This document shows, piece after piece, positions 14,052 to 20,442 of a stretch of DNA of 21,948 nucleotides. This DNA is from a virus, in IMG/VR virus record IMGVR_UViG_3300009177_000682, positions 1 through 21,948 of that record; one strand, written 5' to 3'. The notes under the pieces are model-generated. The model searched no databases, had not been told where the DNA came from, and saw nothing but the letters and a program-made list of their open reading frames with translations. The position numbers and the translations under genes are program-made. How positions within the stretch are numbered: position 1 is the first letter of the stretch; every line of letters starts with the position of its first letter.

Positions 14052-15460
14052 TGGCGCCGCGCTACGTCCGGATCGCGCCCCAGGCCCCCACGGGCGCCGA
14101 CGATGACCTCGGCACCGCGCTCCAGAGCCTCGCCCCCGCAGGCGCCCTCGCCAAGGGCGCGGGCAAGCTCAGCGGCAACACGGACCTGGGCAACGCGGGC
14201 ACCGGGCTGGCGGGTCTGCTCTCGCTTACCCGCGGCATCGCCAAGGGCGACCCGGGCCAAGCGGTGGGCGGCGCGGCCAACGTGGGCAGCGGGCTCGCAG
14301 GCCTCGCGGACTACCCGGGCGTGGCCGATACCTTGGGCGCGGTCGGTGGCCCGCTCACCCTGGCCACGGGCCTGGCCTCGGGCGACCCGCTGAGCAGCAC
14401 GCTCGGGGGCCTCCAGACCGCGAGCCTGGCCAGCGGCTACCTGGGTGGCCCCACGCTCGGGTCGCTCGCGACCGAGGGCCTGGCCGCGGCGGGCTTGGAT
14501 AGCGCCACCCTGGCCGCGATGGGCGGGCTGGGCGGGCTCAGCGTCGCCTTGGCGCCTGCCGCGCTCACGCTGCTGCTCGGCTCCGTGGACTTCAAGGGCG
14601 CGGGCCTGGATGACATGCTCTTCGGCGGCTACAAGCCAATCGAGCAGCGCCAGCTCGAGGAGTACAAGCGCTACGCCGCCGACTTCCCCGGCCTCGCGGC
14701 GCGGCGCACGGCGGGCGCCAAGACGTTCGACACGCTGGGAGACATGGACACGCCCGACGAGATCAGCCAAAGCCTCGCCACGGCCGCCAGCGGCGCGCAC
14801 GCGAACGTGGAACCGGCCGCCTGGAACGTGGGCCACACGCCGCATCGGCTCAAATTCGACGCGCCCGACATGTCGTCCTGGAACGCGGCCAGCCCCGAAC
14901 TGGGCGGCCACAACCAGGCCGCATTCCTGGGCCTGATGGACAAGGGCCAGGCGGCCGGGCTGGACACGGGCGGCATGACGGGGGACTGGAACCTCGGCCA
15001 GTGGGTGCCCTTCGACCAGAACGGGCGCATGGAGTACACGCCGCTCGGCCCCAATACCACGGGCTCCGACTACCGCACGCGCCTCGGCCTGAACGAAGTG
15101 GGCGATCCCGCCCAGACGCAGGAGGCGCAAGACCTCGGCAACGCGGTGAGCGGGATGGCGCGGCATCTGGGCGTGGACCTGCGGAGTAAGGGCGAGGGGG
15201 ACTACGAGAACTTCAACCCCGACCAGTTGGCGGGCTACGGTTTCACGCCGGGGAATTATGGGCTGGCCAGTTTGAACTACTTGCGATCGTTCGATCCAAA
15301 TGTGTCCCAAAACCCCGAGTGGGCGAGCTACGCGTCGGCGCTCGACCCGAACAACGCGCTGGCCGACCTGGACCCGCTCACGCTGACGCCACGGAAGCGG
15401 GCGAGCCTGGCAACGCCCTACTCCGAGTTCAACCTGGGGAGCGGGGGAGGGACGGCATGA
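14051..15460 (+). CDS. Probable internal virion (ejection) protein with Gly/Ala/Leu N-terminal half
   Basis: The start overlaps the previous stop (TGATG). The protein has 469 residues. Residues 20-180 are almost only Gly, Ala, Leu, Ser and Thr, ending in a strongly hydrophobic stretch near residues 150-178 (GGLSVALAPAALTLLLGSV), which could insert into a membrane. Residues 185-470 are polar and helical, with Asp/Asn/Tyr-rich loops (EQRQLEEYKRYAADFPG, HTPHRLKFDAPDMSSW). Podovirus ejection proteins often combine such membrane-active segments with long polar regions and lie after the tail genes. A degenerate copy of the shared motif (ALQSLAP, residues 23-29) and GLAGLLSL (near 52-59) are present. 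The role is an inference from composition and order. Confidence 0.55.
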   Translation: MAPRYVRIAPQAPTGADDDLGTALQSLAPAGALAKGAGKLSGNTDLGNAGTGLAGLLSLTRGIAKGDPGQAVGGAANVGSGLAGLADYPGVADTLGAVGGPLTLATGLASGDPLSSTLGGLQTASLASGYLGGPTLGSLATEGLAAAGLDSATLAAMGGLGGLSVALAPAALTLLLGSVDFKGAGLDDMLFGGYKPIEQRQLEEYKRYAADFPGLAARRTAGAKTFDTLGDMDTPDEISQSLATAASGAHANVEPAAWNVGHTPHRLKFDAPDMSSWNAASPELGGHNQAAFLGLMDKGQAAGLDTGGMTGDWNLGQWVPFDQNGRMEYTPLGPNTTGSDYRTRLGLNEVGDPAQTQEAQDLGNAVSGMARHLGVDLRSKGEGDYENFNPDQLAGYGFTPGNYGLASLNYLRSFDPNVSQNPEWASYASALDPNNALADLDPLTLTPRKRASLATPYSEFNLGSGGGTA

Positions 15461-15462
15461 TG

Positions 15463-15636
15463 CTAGTTGTCGCTCCAGCAGTAGCCGCGATTATGGGTCG
15501 CCACGGCCAGGAAGAGACGCACGGCGCTGCGAAGAGCCTCGGTCGCCTCGTCTTCGGTGCGCCCCTGCGAATAGAGCCGGAGCATCGTGGCGTTCGCCAC
15601 GTAGGTCTGCGACTCCGCGTCCCACCGCATAGTCAT
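15463..15636 (-). CDS. HicB-antitoxin-like protein (57 aa), minus strand
   Basis: This is the only gene I can support on the minus strand. Read from 15636 down to 15463 it gives a 57-residue HicB-fold domain: MRWDAESQTYVANAT as the first two strands (compare W-D-x-E-x-x-x-Y-V-A in HicB), LYSQGRTEDEATEAL as the S-Q-G-x-T-x-x-E-A core, and SAVRLFLAVATHNRG as the second helix. Third positions are G/C in about 49 of 57 codons, as in a coding frame. HicB proteins neutralise HicA mRNA interferases. No hicA-like partner is visible, and the usual C-terminal DNA-binding part is absent. No Shine-Dalgarno precedes the ATG; instead, a perfect inverted repeat ends three bases upstream. The frame is open further upstream but lacks a start codon. 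An orphan antitoxin, or a HicB-fold protein of another role, are both possible. Confidence 0.68.
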   Translation of the reverse strand: MTMRWDAESQTYVANATMLRLYSQGRTEDEATEALRSAVRLFLAVATHNRGYCWSDN

Positions 15637-15638
15637 TC

Positions 15639-15686
15639 GCCAGAGGCCGTCCTGGTCCCTGGGGAGAGGCGGGGACGGCCTCTGGC
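15639..15686. promoter_or_regulatory. Perfect 14-bp inverted repeat beside the HicB-like start codon
   Basis: The left arm GCCAGAGGCCGTCC (15639-15652) and right arm GGACGGCCTCTGGC (15673-15686) are exact reverse complements with a 20-base spacer. In the minus-strand transcript the hairpin ends two bases before the AUG of the HicB-like gene, where a ribosome-binding site would lie. It may be an operator, or an RNA structure controlling translation. No T-run follows on either strand, so it is not a standard terminator. Confidence 0.7.
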
Positions 15687-15742
15687 TGCCCGCAAGAACC
15701 TCAACGGGCCCGATCCTACCACGGGTTGTGGGCGAAAGAGTG

Positions 15743-15757
15743 ATAGGGTCTACCTAT
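15743..15757. promoter_or_regulatory. Small inverted repeat ATAGG-N5-CCTAT
   Basis: The perfect 5-bp arms ATAGG (15743-15747) and CCTAT (15753-15757) are separated by five bases. They lie in the locally AT-richer stretch where a promoter for the rightward operon would be expected, and abut the parS-like site. It is operator-like in form, but short enough to arise by chance. Confidence 0.35.
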
Positions 15758-15772
15758 GTTCCACGGGAAACA
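15757..15772. promoter_or_regulatory. parS-like 16-bp site
   Basis: TGTTCCACGGGAAACA differs from the chromosomal parS consensus TGTTNCACGTGAAACA at one position (G for T at the tenth base). The left half-site is intact; the right half-site carries the change within the central CACGTG. It lies 18 bases before the start codon of the gene at 15791 and just ahead of its ribosome-binding site. ParB-type proteins bind parS and spread on DNA. No ParA or ParB gene is in the window, so binding by the host protein is a hypothesis only. Confidence 0.4.
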
Positions 15773-15790
15773 TTCCGATAGGAGCGCCTG

Positions 15791-16267
15791 ATGGCTGAGG
15801 GTCTCCAGGGCTTGCTTGCGCACTTGGCGGGGTCCGCTATTGGCCCGTCCGAGACGCAATCGCTCCTCCAGCAATTGGCCGACCAAGATCCAGAGGCCGC
15901 CGACAAGATGATGGACCGGCTTGGCTACGGCCACCGCCCGGCGCGGCGCACGCTCGGCGAGGGCGCTGGGCTCTACTGGGACGCGCGCCACCCGACCCAA
16001 GGCGGCACCCAGCGAGTGGAGTCATCGGTCGGCGCCCCGAGTGCGGATCACTACCGGCTCGTCGACAGCATGGAAGAGGGGCACGACGTGCTGGGGCGCG
16101 GCGAGAAGCCGCTCCTCATCGGCAACCTGGAAGACATCAACCCCGACGAGATCGACCCCCGCGTGCTGCGGCAACTCCAGGAAGACCAGTGGGCCGCACC
16201 GGGCGGCACGCCGCTCTGGGGCGACATGGGCACCAGCGGGGGCCTCCAGGGCCTCTTGCGGCAATAG
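15791..16267 (+). CDS. Unknown protein with GLQGLL at both ends (158 aa)
   Basis: A good AGGAG (15780-15784) lies six bases before the ATG at 15791, the first gene of the operon that reads away from the control region. The protein starts MAEGLQGLLAHL and ends GGLQGLLRQ, so one copy of the shared motif sits at each terminus. Between them are a helical part (residues 20-45, QSLLQQLADQDPEAADKMMD), a polar middle with RTLGEGAGLYWDARHPTQGG, a short alpha/beta region (DHYRLVDSMEEGHDVLGRG, KPLLIGNLEDINPDEIDP), and a Pro/Gly tail. No enzyme motif is recognised. Two motif copies in one protein could bridge two partners in the virion, which is an inference. Confidence 0.6.
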   Translation: MAEGLQGLLAHLAGSAIGPSETQSLLQQLADQDPEAADKMMDRLGYGHRPARRTLGEGAGLYWDARHPTQGGTQRVESSVGAPSADHYRLVDSMEEGHDVLGRGEKPLLIGNLEDINPDEIDPRVLRQLQEDQWAAPGGTPLWGDMGTSGGLQGLLRQ

Positions 16268-16276
16268 GAGTATGTG

Positions 16277-17101
16277 ATGGCCGACTTCGACTGGGATAGC
16301 CTGCTGGGCGGCTTCAGTAGCGAGATGCCGACCGACTGGCTGTCGGCGGTCGCGGGTGGCGCCGACCTCTCCAATATGGTGCTGGATACCGCCACCGGGC
16401 AACTCGTGGACATCGCGAGCCTGAGCCCGGAAGACCTCACGGACCTGGACGGGGAGGGCCTGACGGGCGGCGGCTCTGGCCAGCTCAACCTCGGCCCGAG
16501 CTCCACGTCGACCAGCGACCATCTGCGCAGCCTCCAGGCCGATCCGAACACGCCTGGCAGCGAGCCCTTCGACTGGAACGCCATGGCCGATCCCAGCGCG
16601 TCCATCGCCAGCGCGGACGACAACGGGTGGGGCAAGGCGCTGGCGCAAGGCCTCAGCAACGCGCTGAGTGGCGCGGGCGGCGGCTTAAAGGGCCTGATGG
16701 GCGATCCCAGCGGGGGCGGCCCGACTCCGGGCGGCGCAGGCGGTCTCGCCGGGGGCCAGCCGAGCCTCATGGGCGACCCTGGCCTCGTGGGCGACCCCGG
16801 GCGCCTGAGCGGCGGCGCCCCCAGCGTGCTCGGCGACCTCATGGGCCCACCCTCGGGCGGCGGGCTGCAATCGCTCCTGCACCCGGGGAGCCAGGATGCC
16901 GTTGGCGCCCAGTACACCGCGACGGCGGGCGTGCCGCGCTCCCCGCTGACCATGCAGTCGGCGATTGACCCGGGCCCCGCGCCGCGGCCGTTTACTCCGC
17001 TCGCGCTGCCGACGGCGGGCGGGCCCCTGCCGATGGCGGGCCAGGCGCCGATGCCGCGGCTTTCGGGGCTGCAGCGCCTACTTTCAGAAAGGCTCGGGTG
17101 A
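16277..17101 (+). CDS. Gly/Pro/Asp-rich protein with three GLQxLL-type motifs (274 aa)
   Basis: AGGAG at 16266-16270 is six bases before the ATG at 16277; an in-frame GTG three bases earlier is less well placed. The N-terminal 75 residues are acidic with aromatic anchors (ADFDWDSLLGGF, PTDWLSAVAGGADL). Residues 130-200 are low-complexity repeats built on GDP and GG (LMGDPSGGG, LMGDPGLVGDPGRLSGGAPS). Three motif copies occur: GGLKGLM (16682-16699), GGLQSLL (16862-16879), and SGLQRLLSERLG at the very C-terminus (17063-17098). It is likely largely disordered, like the gene at 1104, with which it shares this architecture. The stop overlaps the endonuclease start (TGATG). No family is recognised. 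Confidence 0.58.
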   Translation: MADFDWDSLLGGFSSEMPTDWLSAVAGGADLSNMVLDTATGQLVDIASLSPEDLTDLDGEGLTGGGSGQLNLGPSSTSTSDHLRSLQADPNTPGSEPFDWNAMADPSASIASADDNGWGKALAQGLSNALSGAGGGLKGLMGDPSGGGPTPGGAGGLAGGQPSLMGDPGLVGDPGRLSGGAPSVLGDLMGPPSGGGLQSLLHPGSQDAVGAQYTATAGVPRSPLTMQSAIDPGPAPRPFTPLALPTAGGPLPMAGQAPMPRLSGLQRLLSERLG

Positions 17102-17568
17102 TGGCTGAGATCCAGTTGACGCAAGGGAAGGTCGCTTTGGTTGATGACGCGGACGTGCCGCTCGTCATGGGCCACAAGTGGTACGCGGTCAGACATGCGA
17201 CTGGCATCTGGTATGCGCAGTCAGGTCGAGCGCGCTCGAGCAAGCTCATGCATCGCCTGATCCTCCCAGATGCGCCTCGCATCGACCACTGGGACCGCGA
17301 CGGGCTGAACAACCAACGTGGCAACTTGCGCCCATGTACGGCCAGCCAGAATCTGGCGAACTCACGGCATCAAGTCGGCGGCACTAGTCACTATAAAGGA
17401 GTGTGCTGGGTTACGAGAGAGCGCCGCTGGCGAGCCCAACTGAAATCCAACTACCGCACAGTCTGCCTGGGCTACTTCACAGACGAGATCGCCGCGGCCA
17501 GGGCCTACAATGCTGGCGCGCTCGCGACTTGGGGCGAGTTCGCCTGCCCCAACGTGATCGAGGAGTAA
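17101..17568 (+). CDS. HNH-AP2 homing endonuclease, free-standing
   Basis: Free-standing HNH enzymes of this type cut DNA at phage sites that lack the gene and spread by repair of the break. Residues 4-40 are the usual N-terminal part (IQLTQGKVALVDDADV, then HKWYAV). Residues 50-87 hold the HNH core: MHRLIL, D62-H63, the NNQRGNLR block with N71 and N75, and N84 and N87. Residues 97-151 are an AP2-type DNA-binding domain (YKGVCW, RWRA, LGYF, AAARAYN, GEFACPN). Codons such as AAA, GGA, ACT, AGT and TCA make the gene visibly less G/C-biased than its neighbours, a sign of separate origin. It lies between two virion genes, starts by TGATG overlap, and is 155 aa, a normal length. It appears intact. 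Confidence 0.88.
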   Translation: MAEIQLTQGKVALVDDADVPLVMGHKWYAVRHATGIWYAQSGRARSSKLMHRLILPDAPRIDHWDRDGLNNQRGNLRPCTASQNLANSRHQVGGTSHYKGVCWVTRERRWRAQLKSNYRTVCLGYFTDEIAAARAYNAGALATWGEFACPNVIEE

Positions 17569-17572
17569 CGCC

Positions 17573-18907
17573 ATGCCAACAGCGCCCGACACGCGCAATC
17601 CGTGGCAGGACTACGGCGTCGCGCCGAATGCCCCGAACAACTGGGTAGGCGGCGACGGCTCCATGGAAGCCGCCTGGGCCGAGCCCATGCACCAGTATCA
17701 GGACACGTTCGACGCCAGCGGCAAGCGCATCGCGGGCGCCAAGGTGTACAAGCCCGGCTATGGCGCGGGCGCCGATCCCAACACGGTGGTCAGCCTCGGC
17801 GGCTACGGGGGCTACGGCGGCACGGGTGGCGGCGGCATGAGCGGGTCGTACACGGGCGGCGGCACAGGGGCTGGGGGCTACTCGCTCCCCGATCCCACGG
17901 GCGCCTCGGCCGCGATGCGCGCGCTTCAAATGAAGTCGATGGGCGGCCTGCAAGGGCTCCTCTCGCAGGACACGAGCGCGCAGCGGCAGAAGATCCAGGA
18001 TGCGCTCTACGAGACCTCCTCGCGTGGGATCAACACGGCAGCGGATCGCGCGCGGCAGACCATGCTCGAGGGCACCTTCGGGCGCGGGGTCGGCTCCTCC
18101 TCCATCGGCGTGGAGCTCGCCGGGCGCCAGCAGCAGGAGCAGAGCGACGCGCTCGCGCAGGCCGCCCGCGAGGCCTTCACCCAGGCGGGCGCCGAGCAGC
18201 GCGCGGACCTGGCCTCCGCGCTCGGGCTGAATCAGGGCGCGTTCAATAGCGCGACGGCCGGGCTCCAGGGCGAGGCCAACGTGGCGCTCGCCAACCTGGC
18301 GCGCGAGCAGCAAGCGAACCAGTTCGCGCAAAACCTCGGCTTCCAGGGCACGCAGAATGATCTCAACCGCGCGCAGGCCGCGAGCCAGTTTCAGGGGCAG
18401 CTCGGGCTCAACTATGCGCAGCTCGGGCAGCAGAACGACCAGTTCGGCCGCAACATGGGCTTTCAGGGCGAGCAGAACCAGCTCAACCGCGATCAGAGCA
18501 CGAGCGAGAACGCGCTCAACCGGCAGCTCCAGCAAATGCTCCTCGACAGCCAGCAGGGCTTCGCGGGCGGCCAGAACGAGGCCACGCGGGCGCTGCAGAA
18601 GTACCTCGCCGACTCACAGCAGGCCTTCCAGGGCACGCAAAACCAGCTCGGGCGCGACTTCCAGAGCACGCAGAGCCAGTTGGGCCGCGACTTCACCGGG
18701 AGCCAGAACCAGCTCAACCGCGACTTCACTGGCGGGCAGAATCAGTCGGGGCGCGACGCGGCGATGCAACAGCTCCTCCTCTCGCTGGAGGCGCAGGATC
18801 AGCGCGCACAGAACAGCACGGTCGCGGGGGCGCTCGGGAGCGGTATCACCGGCTTCGGGAACCTCGTGGGGCCGCTGCTGAAGCAGTGGGCGGGAGGGAC
18901 GACCTAG
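17573..18907 (+). CDS. Probable internal virion protein with 11-residue repeats and a GLQGLL motif (444 aa)
   Basis: GAGGAG lies just upstream of the ATG at 17573, overlapping the endonuclease stop. Residues 1-110 are Gly/Tyr/Ser-rich and flexible. GGLQGLL follows at residues 124-130. Residues 131-240 are helical (RQKIQDALYETSSRGINTAA, QQQEQSDALAQAAREAF). From about 240 to 400 the protein is Gln/Asn-rich, with recurring FQGxQNxLNR units that end in four exact 11-residue repeats. The C-terminus is hydrophobic (ALGSGITGFGNLVGPLLKQW). Long Gln-rich helices with an 11-residue period are seen in coiled-coil ejection proteins that could form a conduit through the cell envelope. That role is inferred; the absence of any enzyme motif supports a structural function. 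Confidence 0.58.
   Translation: MPTAPDTRNPWQDYGVAPNAPNNWVGGDGSMEAAWAEPMHQYQDTFDASGKRIAGAKVYKPGYGAGADPNTVVSLGGYGGYGGTGGGGMSGSYTGGGTGAGGYSLPDPTGASAAMRALQMKSMGGLQGLLSQDTSAQRQKIQDALYETSSRGINTAADRARQTMLEGTFGRGVGSSSIGVELAGRQQQEQSDALAQAAREAFTQAGAEQRADLASALGLNQGAFNSATAGLQGEANVALANLAREQQANQFAQNLGFQGTQNDLNRAQAASQFQGQLGLNYAQLGQQNDQFGRNMGFQGEQNQLNRDQSTSENALNRQLQQMLLDSQQGFAGGQNEATRALQKYLADSQQAFQGTQNQLGRDFQSTQSQLGRDFTGSQNQLNRDFTGGQNQSGRDAAMQQLLLSLEAQDQRAQNSTVAGALGSGITGFGNLVGPLLKQWAGGTT
18626..18757 (+). repeat. Four 33-bp tandem repeats encoding 11-residue units
   Basis: Units begin at 18626, 18659, 18692 and 18725 and read FQGTQNQLGRD, FQSTQSQLGRD, FTGSQNQLNRD and FTGGQNQSGRD. An 11-residue period fits a hendecad coiled coil. 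Related, more diverged units (FQGTQNDLNRA, FQGEQNQLNRD, FAGGQNEATRA) occur earlier in the same gene, so the repeat family has expanded stepwise. Confidence 0.88.
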
Positions 18908-18909
18908 CC

Positions 18910-20442
18910 ATGGGCACGAGTCCGTACGCGATCTTCTCGGGCCTCTTCGCGGGGGCCGGTGGTGCCGCCGGAGCCATCGGCAACTCCATCGCTGAGCAGC
19001 AGAAGCAGCAGATCGAACGGGATCGGCTCGCGCTGGATCAGCAGCGCGCGGACGACGCGAATCGGAATGCCGAGGCGCTGCTCGCCCAGAATCTCCAGAT
19101 CCACCAGGACACGCTGAAGGCCACCGACGCGGGGCGCTATACCGACCTCGCGCCGCTGGTGAAGGCGGGCATTCTCCCGGCGAGTCTCTTGGAGGGCGGC
19201 ACGACGCGGATGCAGACGCCCGCAGTCGATGCCGCCATGAAGCAATACCAGGTCCAGCAGGGCGTGCAGCGCGATCAGGAGCGCGACGCCAAGACGGCGG
19301 CCTTCCTTCAGCAGGCGAAGGGCCAACCCGGTGTGCCCGCTCCCGACGACGCGGCCATGTACTCGGAGGGCAAGCCCGCCACGCCGCAACTCAGCAAGTG
19401 GGACACCGCCGCGGGGCTCTCGGGGCTCGGCCACAAGGATGCCGCGCTGACGAGCTTCATGAACATGCTGTTCCCGCCGAAGAACTTCGTGCCCCTCTCG
19501 GAGAATGCGCCGGGCGTCCTCAACCCCGAGACCGGTGAGACGAGGATGTTCGATCGGCCCGACGCGGGCGCCATGCCCCAGGCGCGCCCCGGATTCGAGA
19601 TCGAGACCACGACCGACAAGAATGGGCGCGTCAGCTACCACGAGAAGCGGATTAATTCGGGCGTGGACCACGACGCGCTGGCCCGTGAGCGCGGGTTCGG
19701 CTCCTTCGCTCAGGCGCCGACGGATGTGCAGAAGGCGATCAACGCGCAGATCAAGCAGGACCGCGTGGACGTGTCCGCGCAGCAGGGCGCCGTCGCCCTC
19801 GGGCAGCGCCCCCTCAGCGATCAGGAGCAGGGCGCGATCGGCACGCATAACAACATCCTCGCGTCCACCGCGCTCCTCAAGCAGTTCTCGCCGCAGGAGA
19901 TCGCGCTCTACACGGGGCTCATCAACCGCCCGATCGCGGAGATCAAGAACGCGCTGGCAGGCGCGGGGATCATCGACGCCGACAAGCGCTTCAACGAGTT
20001 CAAGCCGATCATGGGCCGGTTGCAGGGCACGGCCTTCGGAGAGGGCGGCAAGCAGTTGACCGGCACCGAGCTAGCCGTGGTCTCGCAGTACACGCCGACC
20101 GGCAGTGAGCGCGGCGGGGCGCCCGAGGTGATGGCCAAGGTGCGCAACCTCGAGGCCTTCACGAAGATCGCGCGCGAGGCGCGGCTGTACATGGCCAAGA
20201 CGGGGCGCGGCGCGATCGACGCGGACCAGCTTGACCAGATGATCCAGTCCAAGATGTCGCAGGCGGGCATGGCGATCCCGCAGCCCGCGGCCGGATGGAG
20301 CGCACCGGGGAGCAGTGCGGCCGCGCCCGCAGGCGCCCCGAATACGCTCTCGCGCCAGGACCCGCTCTATAGCCACGCCCGCGGGCGTGGCATGAGCGAC
20401 CAGCAGATCCAGACCAAGTACGGGATCACCCTGGTGCCCTGA
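18910..20442 (+). CDS. Probable internal virion (ejection) protein (510 aa)
   Basis: I chose the ATG at 18910, two bases after the previous stop and about 11 bases after GGGAGGG; an in-frame GTG at 18886 would overlap the upstream gene. Residues 6-27 form a Gly/Ala/Phe-rich segment (AIFSGLFAGAGGAAGAIGNS) able to enter a membrane. Residues 28-72 are a Gln/Arg/Asp-rich helix (AEQQKQQIERDRLALDQQR). The central part alternates Gln-rich helices with Pro/Gly loops (QGVQRDQERDAKTAAFLQQ, PQARPGFEIETTTDKNG). Residues 330-440 are more folded (EIALYTGLINRPIAEIKNAL, GRLQGTAFGEGGKQLTG, TKIAREARLYMAK). The C-terminal 25 residues (YSHARGRGMSDQQIQTKYG) look like a short helix. No lysozyme motif is seen. The role is inferred from architecture and order. 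Confidence 0.55.
   Translation: MGTSPYAIFSGLFAGAGGAAGAIGNSIAEQQKQQIERDRLALDQQRADDANRNAEALLAQNLQIHQDTLKATDAGRYTDLAPLVKAGILPASLLEGGTTRMQTPAVDAAMKQYQVQQGVQRDQERDAKTAAFLQQAKGQPGVPAPDDAAMYSEGKPATPQLSKWDTAAGLSGLGHKDAALTSFMNMLFPPKNFVPLSENAPGVLNPETGETRMFDRPDAGAMPQARPGFEIETTTDKNGRVSYHEKRINSGVDHDALARERGFGSFAQAPTDVQKAINAQIKQDRVDVSAQQGAVALGQRPLSDQEQGAIGTHNNILASTALLKQFSPQEIALYTGLINRPIAEIKNALAGAGIIDADKRFNEFKPIMGRLQGTAFGEGGKQLTGTELAVVSQYTPTGSERGGAPEVMAKVRNLEAFTKIAREARLYMAKTGRGAIDADQLDQMIQSKMSQAGMAIPQPAAGWSAPGSSAAAPAGAPNTLSRQDPLYSHARGRGMSDQQIQTKYGITLVP

Noticed and set aside
13976-15310. A 444-codon minus-strand open frame opposite the internal protein at 14051
   Set aside because: It has the same shadow composition, no start context, and lies fully inside a tightly coupled plus-strand gene.
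15639-15686. The 14-bp inverted repeat as a transcription terminator
   Set aside because: No T-run follows the stem on either strand, and it lies between divergent start sites, not after a gene end.
15726-15760. A sigma-70-like promoter (TTGTGG then TACCTA or TATGTT) for the operon at 15791
   Set aside because: The spacing is 19 bases or more and the -10 match is weak, so I do not list it as a feature even though a promoter is expected near here.
15319-15798. A 159-codon plus-strand frame across the 15461-15790 gap
   Set aside because: It overlaps the end of the 14051 gene, runs antisense through the HicB-like gene, and shows no codon bias or fold in its own frame.
18886-18909. GTG at 18886 as start of the 18910 gene
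   Set aside because: It would overlap the previous gene by 22 bases and lacks a spaced ribosome-binding site, while the ATG at 18910 follows a GGGAGGG stretch at acceptable distance.
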